This document shows positions 43,133-51,424 of a DNA stretch of 64,000 nt, piece after piece; the first letter of the stretch is position 1; every line of letters starts with the position of its first letter. Source of the DNA: Pirellulales bacterium (GTDB taxonomy: Bacteria; Planctomycetota; Planctomycetia; Pirellulales; JAEUIK01); NCBI GenBank assembly GCA_019694455.1, contig JAIBBY010000004.1, positions 1-64,000 of the forward strand. The letters run 5' to 3'. The position numbers were made by a program, and so were the translations under genes. The notes below the pieces were generated by a model. It was not told the DNA's origin and did no database searches. It saw only the letters and a program-made list of their open reading frames with translations.

Positions 43133-44302
43133 TCACACGCCGCATAGGTTTGGCGATTCGTTCGCTGCCGATTGCGGCATGGCGACATGAAATGGGCTTT
43201 CGTCTGTGAGGCGGTCGCCAAAGCAAATTCCTAGCGCCCGCGCGGCTTGCACCGCGGCGCCATGGGGATCAACCGTCGATAGCGTGCCGATCGCGTCGCA
43301 GATCGGCACGCTGTCGATGTGCGGCGGGTGAAACGAAATCATCTCGCCAAACTTCTCGTGATGCACCAACCGCATGGCGTGGGCGCCGAATTGCGTGGCG
43401 AGCACGCGGTCGAACGTCGTGGGCGCTCCGCCGCGCTGCAGGTGCCCCAAGATCACACAGCGACACTCGCGCTGTAGCCGTCGTTCGATCTCGGCCGCCA
43501 CGGTATGGCCAATGCCACCGAGTCGCGCTTGACCGGCGCCGGGCGCGGCCTCGCGCGCGACCAACGAGCCACCCGGCAATCGCGCCCCTTCGGCCACCAC
43601 CACCAGCGTGAACCGCTTCCCTTCGCGGTCACGTTCCAAGATTTTGTGGCACACGTGTTCAAAGTTCCAAGAGACTTCGGGAATCAGGATCACATCGCCA
43701 CCGCCGGCAATGCCCGCATGCAACGCGATCCAACCCGCGTGTCGCCCCATGACCTCCAGCACCATCACGCGCTCGTGGCTGGCGGCGGTGGTGTGCAGGC
43801 GATCCAAGGCGTCGGTGGCACAAGCCACCGCGCTGTCGAAACCAAATGTGTAGGCGGTGCTGGCCAAATCGTTGTCAATCGTCTTGGGCACGCCCACCAC
43901 GGGGATGCCGTATTCGTGAAACTGTTGCGCGATGGCCAGCGAGCCATCGCCGCCAATGCAGATGAGTCCCGCCAGGCCGAGTTGTTCCACGGTGACTTTC
44001 ACCGCGGACAACAGATCGCCGGCAATCGCGTTGTGCTGGTCGACTCCGCTGGTGGCGGCAAAGCGGCCACGGTTGGTTGAGCCGAGGATGGTGCCGCCTT
44101 GATGCAAGATGCCGGTGGTATTGCGGTGGTTGAGCGCGATGTAGCTGACCGGATCGATCAGCCCCTCATAGCCGCGCAGGAAGCCAATGCAATCGTAGCC
44201 GAGTTGGTGGGCGCTTTTCGCGACTCCACGAATTACGGCGTTGAGGCCGGGACAGTCTCCGCCGCTGGTCAGGATGGCGACTCGCCGCTGGGAAGTTTGC
44301 AT
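43133..44302 (-). CDS. pfkA: 6-phosphofructokinase
   Basis: A 389-residue PFK of group A. Motifs: ILTSGGDCPGLNAVIRG at the N-terminus, ICIGGDGSLA, VPKTIDNDL with the catalytic Asp, VMGRHAGWIA and ILGHLQRGG. Gly in GGDG favours ATP as phosphate donor. Lys in PKTIDND is typical of the mixed-substrate group, which includes ATP-using actinobacterial enzymes. I therefore expect ATP use but cannot exclude pyrophosphate. ATG 44300-44302 is chosen because the conserved region starts directly after it. It converges with the molybdoenzyme operon. Confidence 0.93.
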   Translation of the reverse strand: MQTSQRRVAILTSGGDCPGLNAVIRGVAKSAHQLGYDCIGFLRGYEGLIDPVSYIALNHRNTTGILHQGGTILGSTNRGRFAATSGVDQHNAIAGDLLSAVKVTVEQLGLAGLICIGGDGSLAIAQQFHEYGIPVVGVPKTIDNDLASTAYTFGFDSAVACATDALDRLHTTAASHERVMVLEVMGRHAGWIALHAGIAGGGDVILIPEVSWNFEHVCHKILERDREGKRFTLVVVAEGARLPGGSLVAREAAPGAGQARLGGIGHTVAAEIERRLQRECRCVILGHLQRGGAPTTFDRVLATQFGAHAMRLVHHEKFGEMISFHPPHIDSVPICDAIGTLSTVDPHGAAVQAARALGICFGDRLTDESPFHVAMPQSAANESPNLCGV

Positions 44303-44501
44303 ATTGGGGAACTGGCCGTTTCGAGGTTCGTTTGCAAGCGCCAGGCGCGTTGCCCGGCCGCGAAATGCCACAGGCCAAATCTAGGTCAATCTGGAAAACC
44401 AAGCCCGATTGCGGCTGGTGACCGCTGTTTCGCGTCGATTCGGCAGTTTATGTTAGTTAGGTCAGTCGTAGCGTCCTCCCCATCGTCATTGAGAACCAGT
44501 C

Positions 44502-45230
44502 ATGCGTAGGCAGCCTTCGATGTTGGTTTTGGCGTTCGTGTGGTCCCTGATCGTCGCAGCGCCCTTGGCCGCCGACGAGACGCCCAAACATGCGGCAATC
44601 ACCCCGGCGCCGCGGCCTGATGGCTGGTGGCAAGACCTGTACAAGAAGTTCAACGAGCGCGCCAAGCAAGGCGACGTGGAGCTTTTGTTTCTTGGCGACT
44701 CGATCACTCAAGGTTGGAACGATAACGAAGTGTGGCAAAAACATTACACACCGCGCAAGGCCGCCAATTTCGGCATCGGCGGCGATCAGACGCAACACGT
44801 CTTATGGCGCATCGAGAACGGCAACCTCGACGGCATCCAGCCCAAGCTGGCGGTGCTGATGATCGGCACCAATAACGCGTCGGCCAATTCCGCCGAGGAA
44901 ATCGCCGACGGCATCAAGGCCATCATTGCCAAGCTGCGCGAAAAGCTCCCCGAAACCAAGATCCTGCTGCTGGCGATCTTTCCGCGCGGCGAAACCCCCA
45001 ATCCCACTCGTGACAAGCTGGCCCAGGCCAGTCAACTGGCCAGCGCCGTCGCGGACGACAAGCAAGTGCGCTACCTGGACATTGGCCCCAAGTTCCTGGC
45101 CGCCGATGGCTCGATCTCCAAAGAGATCATGCCGGACTTTTTGCACTTGAGCCCACAAGGCTATGCCATCTGGGCCGAGACGATCGAGCCAGTCGTGGCT
45201 GAGATGCTAGGCGAGAAGGAAGGCGGCTAA
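44502..45230 (+). CDS. Secreted SGNH/GDSL hydrolase
   Basis: A 242-residue protein. It has a signal peptide (SMLVLAFVWSLIVAAPLAA) and the four SGNH blocks: LLFLGDSITQGW (Ser), NFGIGGDQT (Gly), LMIGTNNAS (Asn) and DFLHLSPQGY (Asp/His). It resembles platelet-activating-factor acetylhydrolase-like esterases that deacetylate lipids or carbohydrates outside the cell. It stands alone and shares its last four bases with the convergent HD-GYP gene. Confidence 0.92.
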   Translation: MRRQPSMLVLAFVWSLIVAAPLAADETPKHAAITPAPRPDGWWQDLYKKFNERAKQGDVELLFLGDSITQGWNDNEVWQKHYTPRKAANFGIGGDQTQHVLWRIENGNLDGIQPKLAVLMIGTNNASANSAEEIADGIKAIIAKLREKLPETKILLLAIFPRGETPNPTRDKLAQASQLASAVADDKQVRYLDIGPKFLAADGSISKEIMPDFLHLSPQGYAIWAETIEPVVAEMLGEKEGG

Positions 45231-46456
45231 GCCAGCGCCGATTCATCGGACAGCGCGCCGCGAACCTCGCGAATTTTTGGCAGCGACTTTTCGAACGCGC
45301 TGTGTACGTACGGATCGAAGTGCTTGCCGGCCTGATCGCGGATAATGTGGATTGCTTCGTCTTCTCCCATGGCGGCCTTGTAGGGGCGCGTGGAGGTGAG
45401 CGCGTCGAAGACGTCGGCCAGCGCCACGATGCGCGAGGCGAGCGGAATTGTCTCGCCGGCCAAACCGAGCGGATAGCCGCTGCCGTCCCACTTTTCATGG
45501 TGCGACCAAGCGATTGATGCCGCCAGTTTGAGCACCGGGTTGGAGTCTTCGCCCAGCCAGCCTATCGACCCGCGCCGGTTCCACGCGCGCAGCGTGGCCG
45601 AGCTTTTGGCGTCGTCTTCCAAGATTCGCTTGCCAATCAGACAATGCTGTTTCATGATCTCCCATTCTTCGGGAGAGAGCGGACCCGGCTTCAACAAGAT
45701 CGAGTCCGGGATGCCGATTTTGCCAATGTCGTGCAGCGGCGCGGCGAGAAACAGATTCTCGACCAACTCGGCGTTCAGGCCGAGGGCTTCGGCCATTAGC
45801 TGAGAGTAGCAGCCTACGCGGATCACGTGGTTGCCGGTGTCCTCGTCGCGGTATTCGGCCGCCTTGGCCAACCGCCATACGATCGACACGCGCGATTCGT
45901 GCAGTTGCTCTGTGCGCCGAGAAACCATCGACTCCAGCGCGGCGTTGCTCTGTTGCAATGCGTCCGTGCAGGCCTTGAGCCGCAGCACGCTGCGAATGCG
46001 CGCCAACAAATCCTCGAGCTCAATCGGTTTGCTCAACAGGTCGGTCGCCCCCGAATCGAGCGCATCGCGCTTGAGCTGGCGATCGGCCTGCCCCGCTAAG
46101 ATAATCACCTGCAAGTCGCCGGTCCGCTCGTCACAGCGTATGTGTTCGAGCAGTTCCAAGCCCGACATGCCGGGCATGTTGAGGTCGCAAACCACCAGGT
46201 CGAAGCGTTCGGCGCCGACACGCTCCCAGGCATCGAACGGGTCGTGCGTGAATTCCATGTCCCATTGCCGCTGATGGTCGCGCAGCATGCGCGACAGCGA
46301 ATCAAGCACGGCGCGATCGTCGTCGACAAACAGGATGCGTTGCCGCTGCTGTGCCGCGGGTTGATCCGCCGCAATCACGAGTGAATCCGCAGTTTGCAAT
46401 GTTGCGCTCGCGCTGTTCACGTTAACGCCCCAAGAGGTTCGTTGTTCAGCCGCCAT
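45227..46456 (-). CDS. Response regulator with HD-GYP domain
   Basis: A 409-residue cytosolic protein. The receiver domain (about residues 38-155) has LFVDDD, the phospho-acceptor Asp in VVCDLNMPGMSG, and Lys in LSKPIEL. A coiled-coil linker leads to the HD-GYP domain with DEDTGNHVIRVG, LHDIGKIGIPD and HHEKWDGSGYPLGL. HD-GYP enzymes usually hydrolyse cyclic di-GMP. No cognate kinase is adjacent. ATG 46454-46456 follows a G-rich tract, and its first 40 bases overlap a doubtful upstream frame. Confidence 0.93.
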   Translation of the reverse strand: MAAEQRTSWGVNVNSASATLQTADSLVIAADQPAAQQRQRILFVDDDRAVLDSLSRMLRDHQRQWDMEFTHDPFDAWERVGAERFDLVVCDLNMPGMSGLELLEHIRCDERTGDLQVIILAGQADRQLKRDALDSGATDLLSKPIELEDLLARIRSVLRLKACTDALQQSNAALESMVSRRTEQLHESRVSIVWRLAKAAEYRDEDTGNHVIRVGCYSQLMAEALGLNAELVENLFLAAPLHDIGKIGIPDSILLKPGPLSPEEWEIMKQHCLIGKRILEDDAKSSATLRAWNRRGSIGWLGEDSNPVLKLAASIAWSHHEKWDGSGYPLGLAGETIPLASRIVALADVFDALTSTRPYKAAMGEDEAIHIIRDQAGKHFDPYVHSAFEKSLPKIREVRGALSDESALA

Positions 46457-46806
46457 TGCGCCCCCAATGAGTTGGCAATCGATGCCTCATCGCCGGGCTC
46501 CTTTGCCGCCGCGTCGATGCTGGCGACGAGAGCGCGCATGAGAGCGAGCGCGGCGCGTGATCGATCCGGGCGGATTGGCGCCGCACACTCGAAACATAGG
46601 TCGTAAAGCCGGGCCAACTTGCGGTGAATTGGCTGCCTCCCCCTGCGGCGGGGCGAGCGCGAATTCGCGCCCGCGCGATGCAAACCGGAATTGGCGACGT
46701 GATAATCGCGCCAAAGCAGCGCGCCGGCGCGATCCGCAGGATCGCTGGCGCCGAACAAATGCGCAGTTGGCGTCCGCTTTTTCCGACGACGGTGATGGTT
46801 TCCCAT
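46417..46806 (-). CDS. Doubtful 129-codon frame upstream of the HD-GYP gene
   Basis: The C-terminal half (RKLARLYDLCFECAAPIRPDRSRAALALMRAL) looks helical and faintly like the end of a FliS-type chaperone. The N-terminal half reads like translated spacer, including GC-rich palindromic sequence. It overlaps the HD-GYP start by 40 bases. It may be a decayed gene or no gene at all. I give it because 482 bases would otherwise be empty. Confidence 0.25.
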   Translation of the reverse strand: MGNHHRRRKKRTPTAHLFGASDPADRAGALLWRDYHVANSGLHRAGANSRSPRRRGRQPIHRKLARLYDLCFECAAPIRPDRSRAALALMRALVASIDAAAKEPGDEASIANSLGAQWRLNNEPLGALT

Positions 46807-46938
46807 TTTGTCGTGGCGGTCGATCGGCTTCGCTTGTTATCGACGTAAGCGCAAGCTATACCTAGGTTAGACTCGGCAGTCGCCAGGGCAGGCCCGTAAC
46901 ATTCTCAAGCCACCGGGTCACTCACAAGGGTTCACGCA

Positions 46939-47523
46939 ATGGGTCGAGAGCAGGAAGAGGGGCCGCTGGAGATCGCGCTGGTCGGGGATCTCACCGACAA
47001 CGAGGGGGAACTGACCGAAAAGCTGCTCGATGTCCCCCCTGGCGGCGAATGCACCTTGTATTTCGACTCGCCTGGCGGCAGCCCCTACTGCGCCATTTCG
47101 CTGATGACGTTGATTCGCTTGCGCGGCTTGCGGGCAACCGGCATTGTCACCGGCGAATGCTCCTCGGCCGCGCTTTGGCCCTTTGCCGCCTGTGTCCGCC
47201 GCCTGGTCACCCCATACAGCGTGCTTTTGTTCCACCCGATGAAGTGGCAGAGCGAAGAGCATGTGCGCTTGGCGGAGGCCGCCGAATGGGCGCGGCACTT
47301 TGGCACGCTCGAAAATGAAATGGACCAACTGCTAGCCGACTTGTTTGGCATCGCCAGCGCCGAAATGCAGAAATGGATCAGCCCGGGCCGTTATGTGAGC
47401 GGTCGCGAACTGGCCGAAGCGGGCCTGGCGGAGATCATCCAGCTTAAACCTCCCGTCGCCGCCCAGGCGCATGCTGGACGCAATGGCTCCGCGCAGAAGA
47501 AGCCCGCCCGCGCCACGCGATAG
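46939..47523 (+). CDS. ClpP-like serine protease homologue
   Basis: A 194-residue protein with the ClpP/crotonase fold. [20 protein letters not shown] is the oxyanion region, GECSSAALW holds the likely nucleophile Ser76, and VLLFHPMKW holds His99. By alignment to FMSAEEA in ClpP, the third triad Asp appears replaced by Gly in [13 protein letters not shown]. It may act with a dyad or be non-catalytic. The C-terminal 25 residues are Ala/Lys/Arg-rich. It is a single gene, clearly separate from the main clpP-clpX locus, and its role is unknown. Confidence 0.82.
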   Translation: MGREQEEGPLEIALVGDLTDNEGELTEKLLDVPPGGECTLYFDSPGGSPYCAISLMTLIRLRGLRATGIVTGECSSAALWPFAACVRRLVTPYSVLLFHPMKWQSEEHVRLAEAAEWARHFGTLENEMDQLLADLFGIASAEMQKWISPGRYVSGRELAEAGLAEIIQLKPPVAAQAHAGRNGSAQKKPARATR

Positions 47524-47550
47524 CAGACGGATGTCGTTTAGAGAGCGTCA

Positions 47551-48495
47551 CTAGCCACGAAAGCCGGCGTGGCAAGACTCGCAGCTTTTGGTCATGGCTT
47601 GAATGGCGGATTGCGCGCTTGACAGGTCGGCTTGGTCGGCGGCCTCTTTGAGTTGCAAAGCGGCCCGCTCCAGGTCTTTCGCATGTTTCAGATACCCCTG
47701 GTCGTCGGCGAATTCGTACCCTGACGATTGAATCGCGCGCGCCAATAGCGCCACGATCTCGGCCTCGTGCCGCACGCGCGCCTTGCCTCGGCTCAACTCC
47801 GCCTTGCTGGCCACGATTGCCGGCAGTCGCTTCTGCAATGCCTGCTCGAAGCGTTCCATCAGCGCCGCTCGATCGGCCGCCGATTGCCAATCTTCGGTAT
47901 TGGTCTCGGGTTCGACGTCGACCTTTCCGGCCCGCACCAACTCTCCCAGTTCGCGCGCTCTGGCCTGCGCGTCGCGATAGGCGCCATCGGACACGGTCTT
48001 GCAATTGCGTGCCGTCCGCGCGAACCGCGTGGACAGGTTTGGCGCCGACTCGCGCCAGCGCACGTCGCCGTCGTATTCGCCAATCACGCCAAACAGCGCA
48101 GCCAACAGCGCCAGGTCGCGCCGCGCTTGCTCGTGCCCTGCAGCGCGAAACGCCGCTGGCGACTTCACTTGTTGTCCTACCTGCAAGACCAGCGATTTGA
48201 TCTCGTCTTCGAGCGTCTCGGCGGAAACCAGATCTGACCAGGCCGCCCCGGCTGGCGCCGTGGTGGGGTCGGTCGCGGCCGGCGTCGGCGCCACGACTTC
48301 AACCCGCGGGCCGAGTTCCTGGAGCGCGTCAGCGAAGAAGACGCCTTCGATATCGCTCTCGAAATTGGGGGGCGGCGCCAGCGGCTTGGGCTTGCGCAAC
48401 GGACTTGTACGCGCCCGGGGCTGCGCGGCGGCGCTGGCGGCCAGGATCGCAATCGATAGCGCCAGCACAAACGGTAATTCGCGTCGAATCGTCAC
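47551..48495 (-). CDS. Exported cytochrome c'-like protein with C-terminal haem motif
   Basis: A 314-residue protein. A signal peptide (LPFVLALSIAILAASAAA) is followed by a Pro-rich linker and a largely helical body. The only haem-binding motif, CESCH (305-309), sits five residues from the C-terminus, as in class II cytochromes c. The body looks like two four-helix units, of which only the second keeps the motif, so one haem is expected. It is periplasmic, and its electron partner is unknown. It is divergent from the flavin monooxygenase gene, with 86 bases between them. Confidence 0.8.
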   Translation of the reverse strand: MTIRRELPFVLALSIAILAASAAAQPRARTSPLRKPKPLAPPPNFESDIEGVFFADALQELGPRVEVVAPTPAATDPTTAPAGAAWSDLVSAETLEDEIKSLVLQVGQQVKSPAAFRAAGHEQARRDLALLAALFGVIGEYDGDVRWRESAPNLSTRFARTARNCKTVSDGAYRDAQARARELGELVRAGKVDVEPETNTEDWQSAADRAALMERFEQALQKRLPAIVASKAELSRGKARVRHEAEIVALLARAIQSSGYEFADDQGYLKHAKDLERAALQLKEAADQADLSSAQSAIQAMTKSCESCHAGFRG

Positions 48496-48581
48496 GAAAT
48501 GAGACTCGTCGGCCGAAAAAATCTATTCTTCTCTTTGAGTATCGCACATCCGGCCCGGCATCCCAACCGTTGACTGAATTG

Positions 48582-50246
48582 ATGGATCAACTCAACGACT
48601 GCAGCGTTCTGATTGTGGGCGCGGGTCCCACCGGACTGGTGCTGGCCTGCGAACTGGCGCGACAAGGAATTTGCGTCCGTATCATCGACCAGAAATCGGG
48701 TCCCACGGCCGAATCGCGAGCGCTAGGCGTGCAGGCCCGCACGCTGGAACTCTTGGAGCGCTTGGACCTGACCGAGGCAATGGTCAGCGAAGGCAAGACG
48801 ATTCGCGCTCTGAACCTCTATGCCGGCGGGGCTTGGCTAGGCCGCATCGAGACGCCAGCGCTCGACACGCGCTACCCCTTTATCCTTTCCTTTCCGCAGA
48901 GCGAAACCGAGCGACTGCTCATTGAACGGCTTAGGCAGCACGGCGTCGAAGTGGAGTGGCAAACCGGTCTGACGGCGCTTCGGCCGCGCGCGGGGGGCGC
49001 GATCGCCACCATCGCCTATCACGACGCCTTGCCGAGCGAAAGCTCGCACGATTGGGTCGTGGGCTGCGACGGCGCCCATAGCGCCGTCCGCAGGTGTCTC
49101 GGCATCTCCTTCGTGGGGGAACGCTTCCCAGAATGGTTCGCGTTGGCCGATGTTGAACTCGACTGGGAACTGCCGCATAACGAAGCGCACGTCTTTTTCG
49201 CCCCCGATGGCCCGCTGCCGGTGTTGCCGCTGCCAGGCGCCAATGTCTATCGCTTGATCGCGCCCTTGCCACATGCGCCGCTCGACCAATCGCCGGATGT
49301 TTCGTTGGAACGCTTTCAACAACTGTGGTCCGAGCGCGCCAAGGCGCCGGTCACTTTTGGCAAGACGATCTGGCTGTCGAGCTTTCTCATCAGCCGCCGC
49401 ATCGTCGACACGTATCGCTCGCAGCGCGTGCTTTTGGCGGGAGACGCCGCGCACATTCACAGCCCCGTGGGCGGGCAAGGGATGAACACTGGCATCCAAG
49501 ACGCATTCAATATGGCGTGGAAGCTGGCGCTGGTCGCCAAAGGATTGGCGGCAGATGAACTGCTAAACACCTACGAAGCCGAGCGCCGTCCGGTTGCCGA
49601 GCGCACGTTGCGCGGCACCCGACTGGCCACGCTTTTGGTCGCATCGCGCAGTTGGCTGGCGCAAAAATTGCGAAACGCGATTGTCGGCCGGCTCGCGCCT
49701 CGTCCCGCGTTTCGCGAGCGCGTCTTTCGCACGGTGAGCAACCTCGCGGTGAACTACCGTGGCGGCCCATTGGCCAACGCGCCGCGCCGCGGTTGGTTTT
49801 GTCGTCGAAGCGACCAAGATAGTGCGCCGCAGGCTGGCGACCGCGCGCCCGACAGTCCGTTGGTCGCCGCCGATGGCCGCGCGTTGCGGCTGCACCAACT
49901 GCTGCATGGCGCGCACCTGGCGCTTATTGAGTTCGCGGGACTCGCCCCACTGGGGCCCGGCGATCGCGACGCGCTGGAGCGACTCGTGGCGCGGTTCTCG
50001 TCCACGGTGTCGCTGCATCGCATCGCCACGGATGGTCAATTCGCCGTGCCGCATGCGGGCGATTCGTTCTTCTTCGATCCTGACGGCGCCGCGCATCGTC
50101 GGTATGGCGCAACAGCGCCGCTGGTCTGTCTGATCCGACCCGATGGCTACCTTGCTTGGCGCGGCGCGGCGACCAACGTCTCTGACTTGGACACCTATCT
50201 CAGCCGCTGGTTCGTCTCCGGCGCCCCTCGCACGGCCTCAGTATAA
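48582..50246 (+). CDS. FAD-dependent aromatic monooxygenase (PheA/TfdB type)
   Basis: A 554-residue class A flavin hydroxylase. Motifs: LIVGAGPTGLVLACELARQG (dinucleotide binding), GCDGAHSAVRRCLG (DG motif) and VLLAGDAAHIHSPVGGQGMNTGIQDAFNMAWKLA (GD motif, given here in parts by family). Residues about 410-550 form the thioredoxin-like C-terminal domain of phenol-hydroxylase-type enzymes. It would use NAD(P)H and O2 to hydroxylate an aromatic or polyketide substrate. ATG 48582 is chosen because the Rossmann motif begins nine residues later. ApbE starts 7 bases after the stop. Confidence 0.9.
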   Translation: MDQLNDCSVLIVGAGPTGLVLACELARQGICVRIIDQKSGPTAESRALGVQARTLELLERLDLTEAMVSEGKTIRALNLYAGGAWLGRIETPALDTRYPFILSFPQSETERLLIERLRQHGVEVEWQTGLTALRPRAGGAIATIAYHDALPSESSHDWVVGCDGAHSAVRRCLGISFVGERFPEWFALADVELDWELPHNEAHVFFAPDGPLPVLPLPGANVYRLIAPLPHAPLDQSPDVSLERFQQLWSERAKAPVTFGKTIWLSSFLISRRIVDTYRSQRVLLAGDAAHIHSPVGGQGMNTGIQDAFNMAWKLALVAKGLAADELLNTYEAERRPVAERTLRGTRLATLLVASRSWLAQKLRNAIVGRLAPRPAFRERVFRTVSNLAVNYRGGPLANAPRRGWFCRRSDQDSAPQAGDRAPDSPLVAADGRALRLHQLLHGAHLALIEFAGLAPLGPGDRDALERLVARFSSTVSLHRIATDGQFAVPHAGDSFFFDPDGAAHRRYGATAPLVCLIRPDGYLAWRGAATNVSDLDTYLSRWFVSGAPRTASV

Positions 50247-50253
50247 TGGCCCT

Positions 50254-51399
50254 ATGGCCGGCCGCCGCACCACACACCGCCGCGAGTTTCTCAAGGGGCG
50301 CTCCGCCGCCGGCGCCATTCAAGACCTGGTCGCCGAGCGGCTCGCGCCCGATTGCGCGTCGTCGCGCGCCGACGGGCCGTTAGCTGCCAATTCCGCCGAG
50401 CAACCTTATTTGCTCCGCTTCGGCCGTCGCGCCATGGCCTGCGAGTTTGAGGTCATTGTCAATGCCGGCCAGTACCCCGAGGCTGCCGATCACGCGCTGG
50501 CCGCGCTCGACCTGGTGGACGAGTTGGAATCGCAACTCACCGTTTATCGCGACACGAGCGAAATCAGCGACATCAATCGCCGCGCACATCAAGAGCAAGT
50601 CGTCGTCGAGCAGCGACTATTCAAGTTGCTCCAACAAGCTTTGGCCTTGCATCAGGCGACGGGTGGCGCCTACGACGTAGCGGCCGGATCACTGGTCAAA
50701 GTGTGGGGGTTTTATCGGCGTCAGGGCGCTGTCCCCACAGCAGACGCCTTACGCGCAGCGCTGGCCTGCGCCGGCAGCGATTATTTGGCGCTCGATCCCG
50801 TAGATTGTTCCATCCGCTTCAATCGACCCGGCGTTGAATTGAATCTTGGCGCCATCGGCAAGGGTCACGCCCTCGATCGAGTAGCCGAACTCCTCCACGC
50901 GGCGGATATCTGCGACTTTCTTTTGCATGGTGGACAAAGCAGCATCCTGGCTCACGGCGGCGAAGGCGCCGACCGGGCGCAAGGCTGGTCGATTGGTCTG
51001 CCCGACCCATTGCGTCCCGGCCGCCGATTGGCCGAGTTGCGAGTCCGCGACCGCGCGGTCGGCACCTCGGGCGCGTCGGTGCAATTCTTTCGCCATGCAG
51101 GACGGCGCTACGGTCATATTCTCGACCCGCGTACAGGCTGGCCCGCCGGAGGCGTGCTTACCGCCACCGCGATTGCGCCCAGCGCCGCCGAGGCCGACGC
51201 GCTGGCCACGGCTTTCTATGTGTTGGGGGTCGACGACGCGCTCGACTACTGCCGCCGTCATCCAGAAATTGGCGTGGTGATTGTTGGCGGCAGCGAAGCG
51301 ACGGGCCCGACCGGCGTGCGGCATGCCGGCCTGACCGAGGATGAGCTCCAACTGGTGAACGACGAACCCACGATAGACGAAGGCCTTACTCCATCGTAG
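50254..51399 (+). CDS. apbE: FAD:protein FMN transferase
   Basis: A 381-residue ApbE-family protein with an N-terminal Tat-like stretch (RRTTHRREFLKG). The core has YLLRFGRRAMACEFEV, LDLVDELESQLTVYRDTSEISDIN, NLGAIGKGHALDRVAELL, GTSGASVQFF and YGHILDPRTGWPAGG, with the Mg-binding Asp/Thr region preserved. ApbE transfers FMN onto Thr residues of extracytoplasmic flavoproteins. It follows the monooxygenase closely and converges with the ABC exporter gene. Confidence 0.92.
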   Translation: MAGRRTTHRREFLKGRSAAGAIQDLVAERLAPDCASSRADGPLAANSAEQPYLLRFGRRAMACEFEVIVNAGQYPEAADHALAALDLVDELESQLTVYRDTSEISDINRRAHQEQVVVEQRLFKLLQQALALHQATGGAYDVAAGSLVKVWGFYRRQGAVPTADALRAALACAGSDYLALDPVDCSIRFNRPGVELNLGAIGKGHALDRVAELLHAADICDFLLHGGQSSILAHGGEGADRAQGWSIGLPDPLRPGRRLAELRVRDRAVGTSGASVQFFRHAGRRYGHILDPRTGWPAGGVLTATAIAPSAAEADALATAFYVLGVDDALDYCRRHPEIGVVIVGGSEATGPTGVRHAGLTEDELQLVNDEPTIDEGLTPS

Positions 51400-51424
51400 G
51401 CCGCCGTAGTTCGGGCAGATCCGC

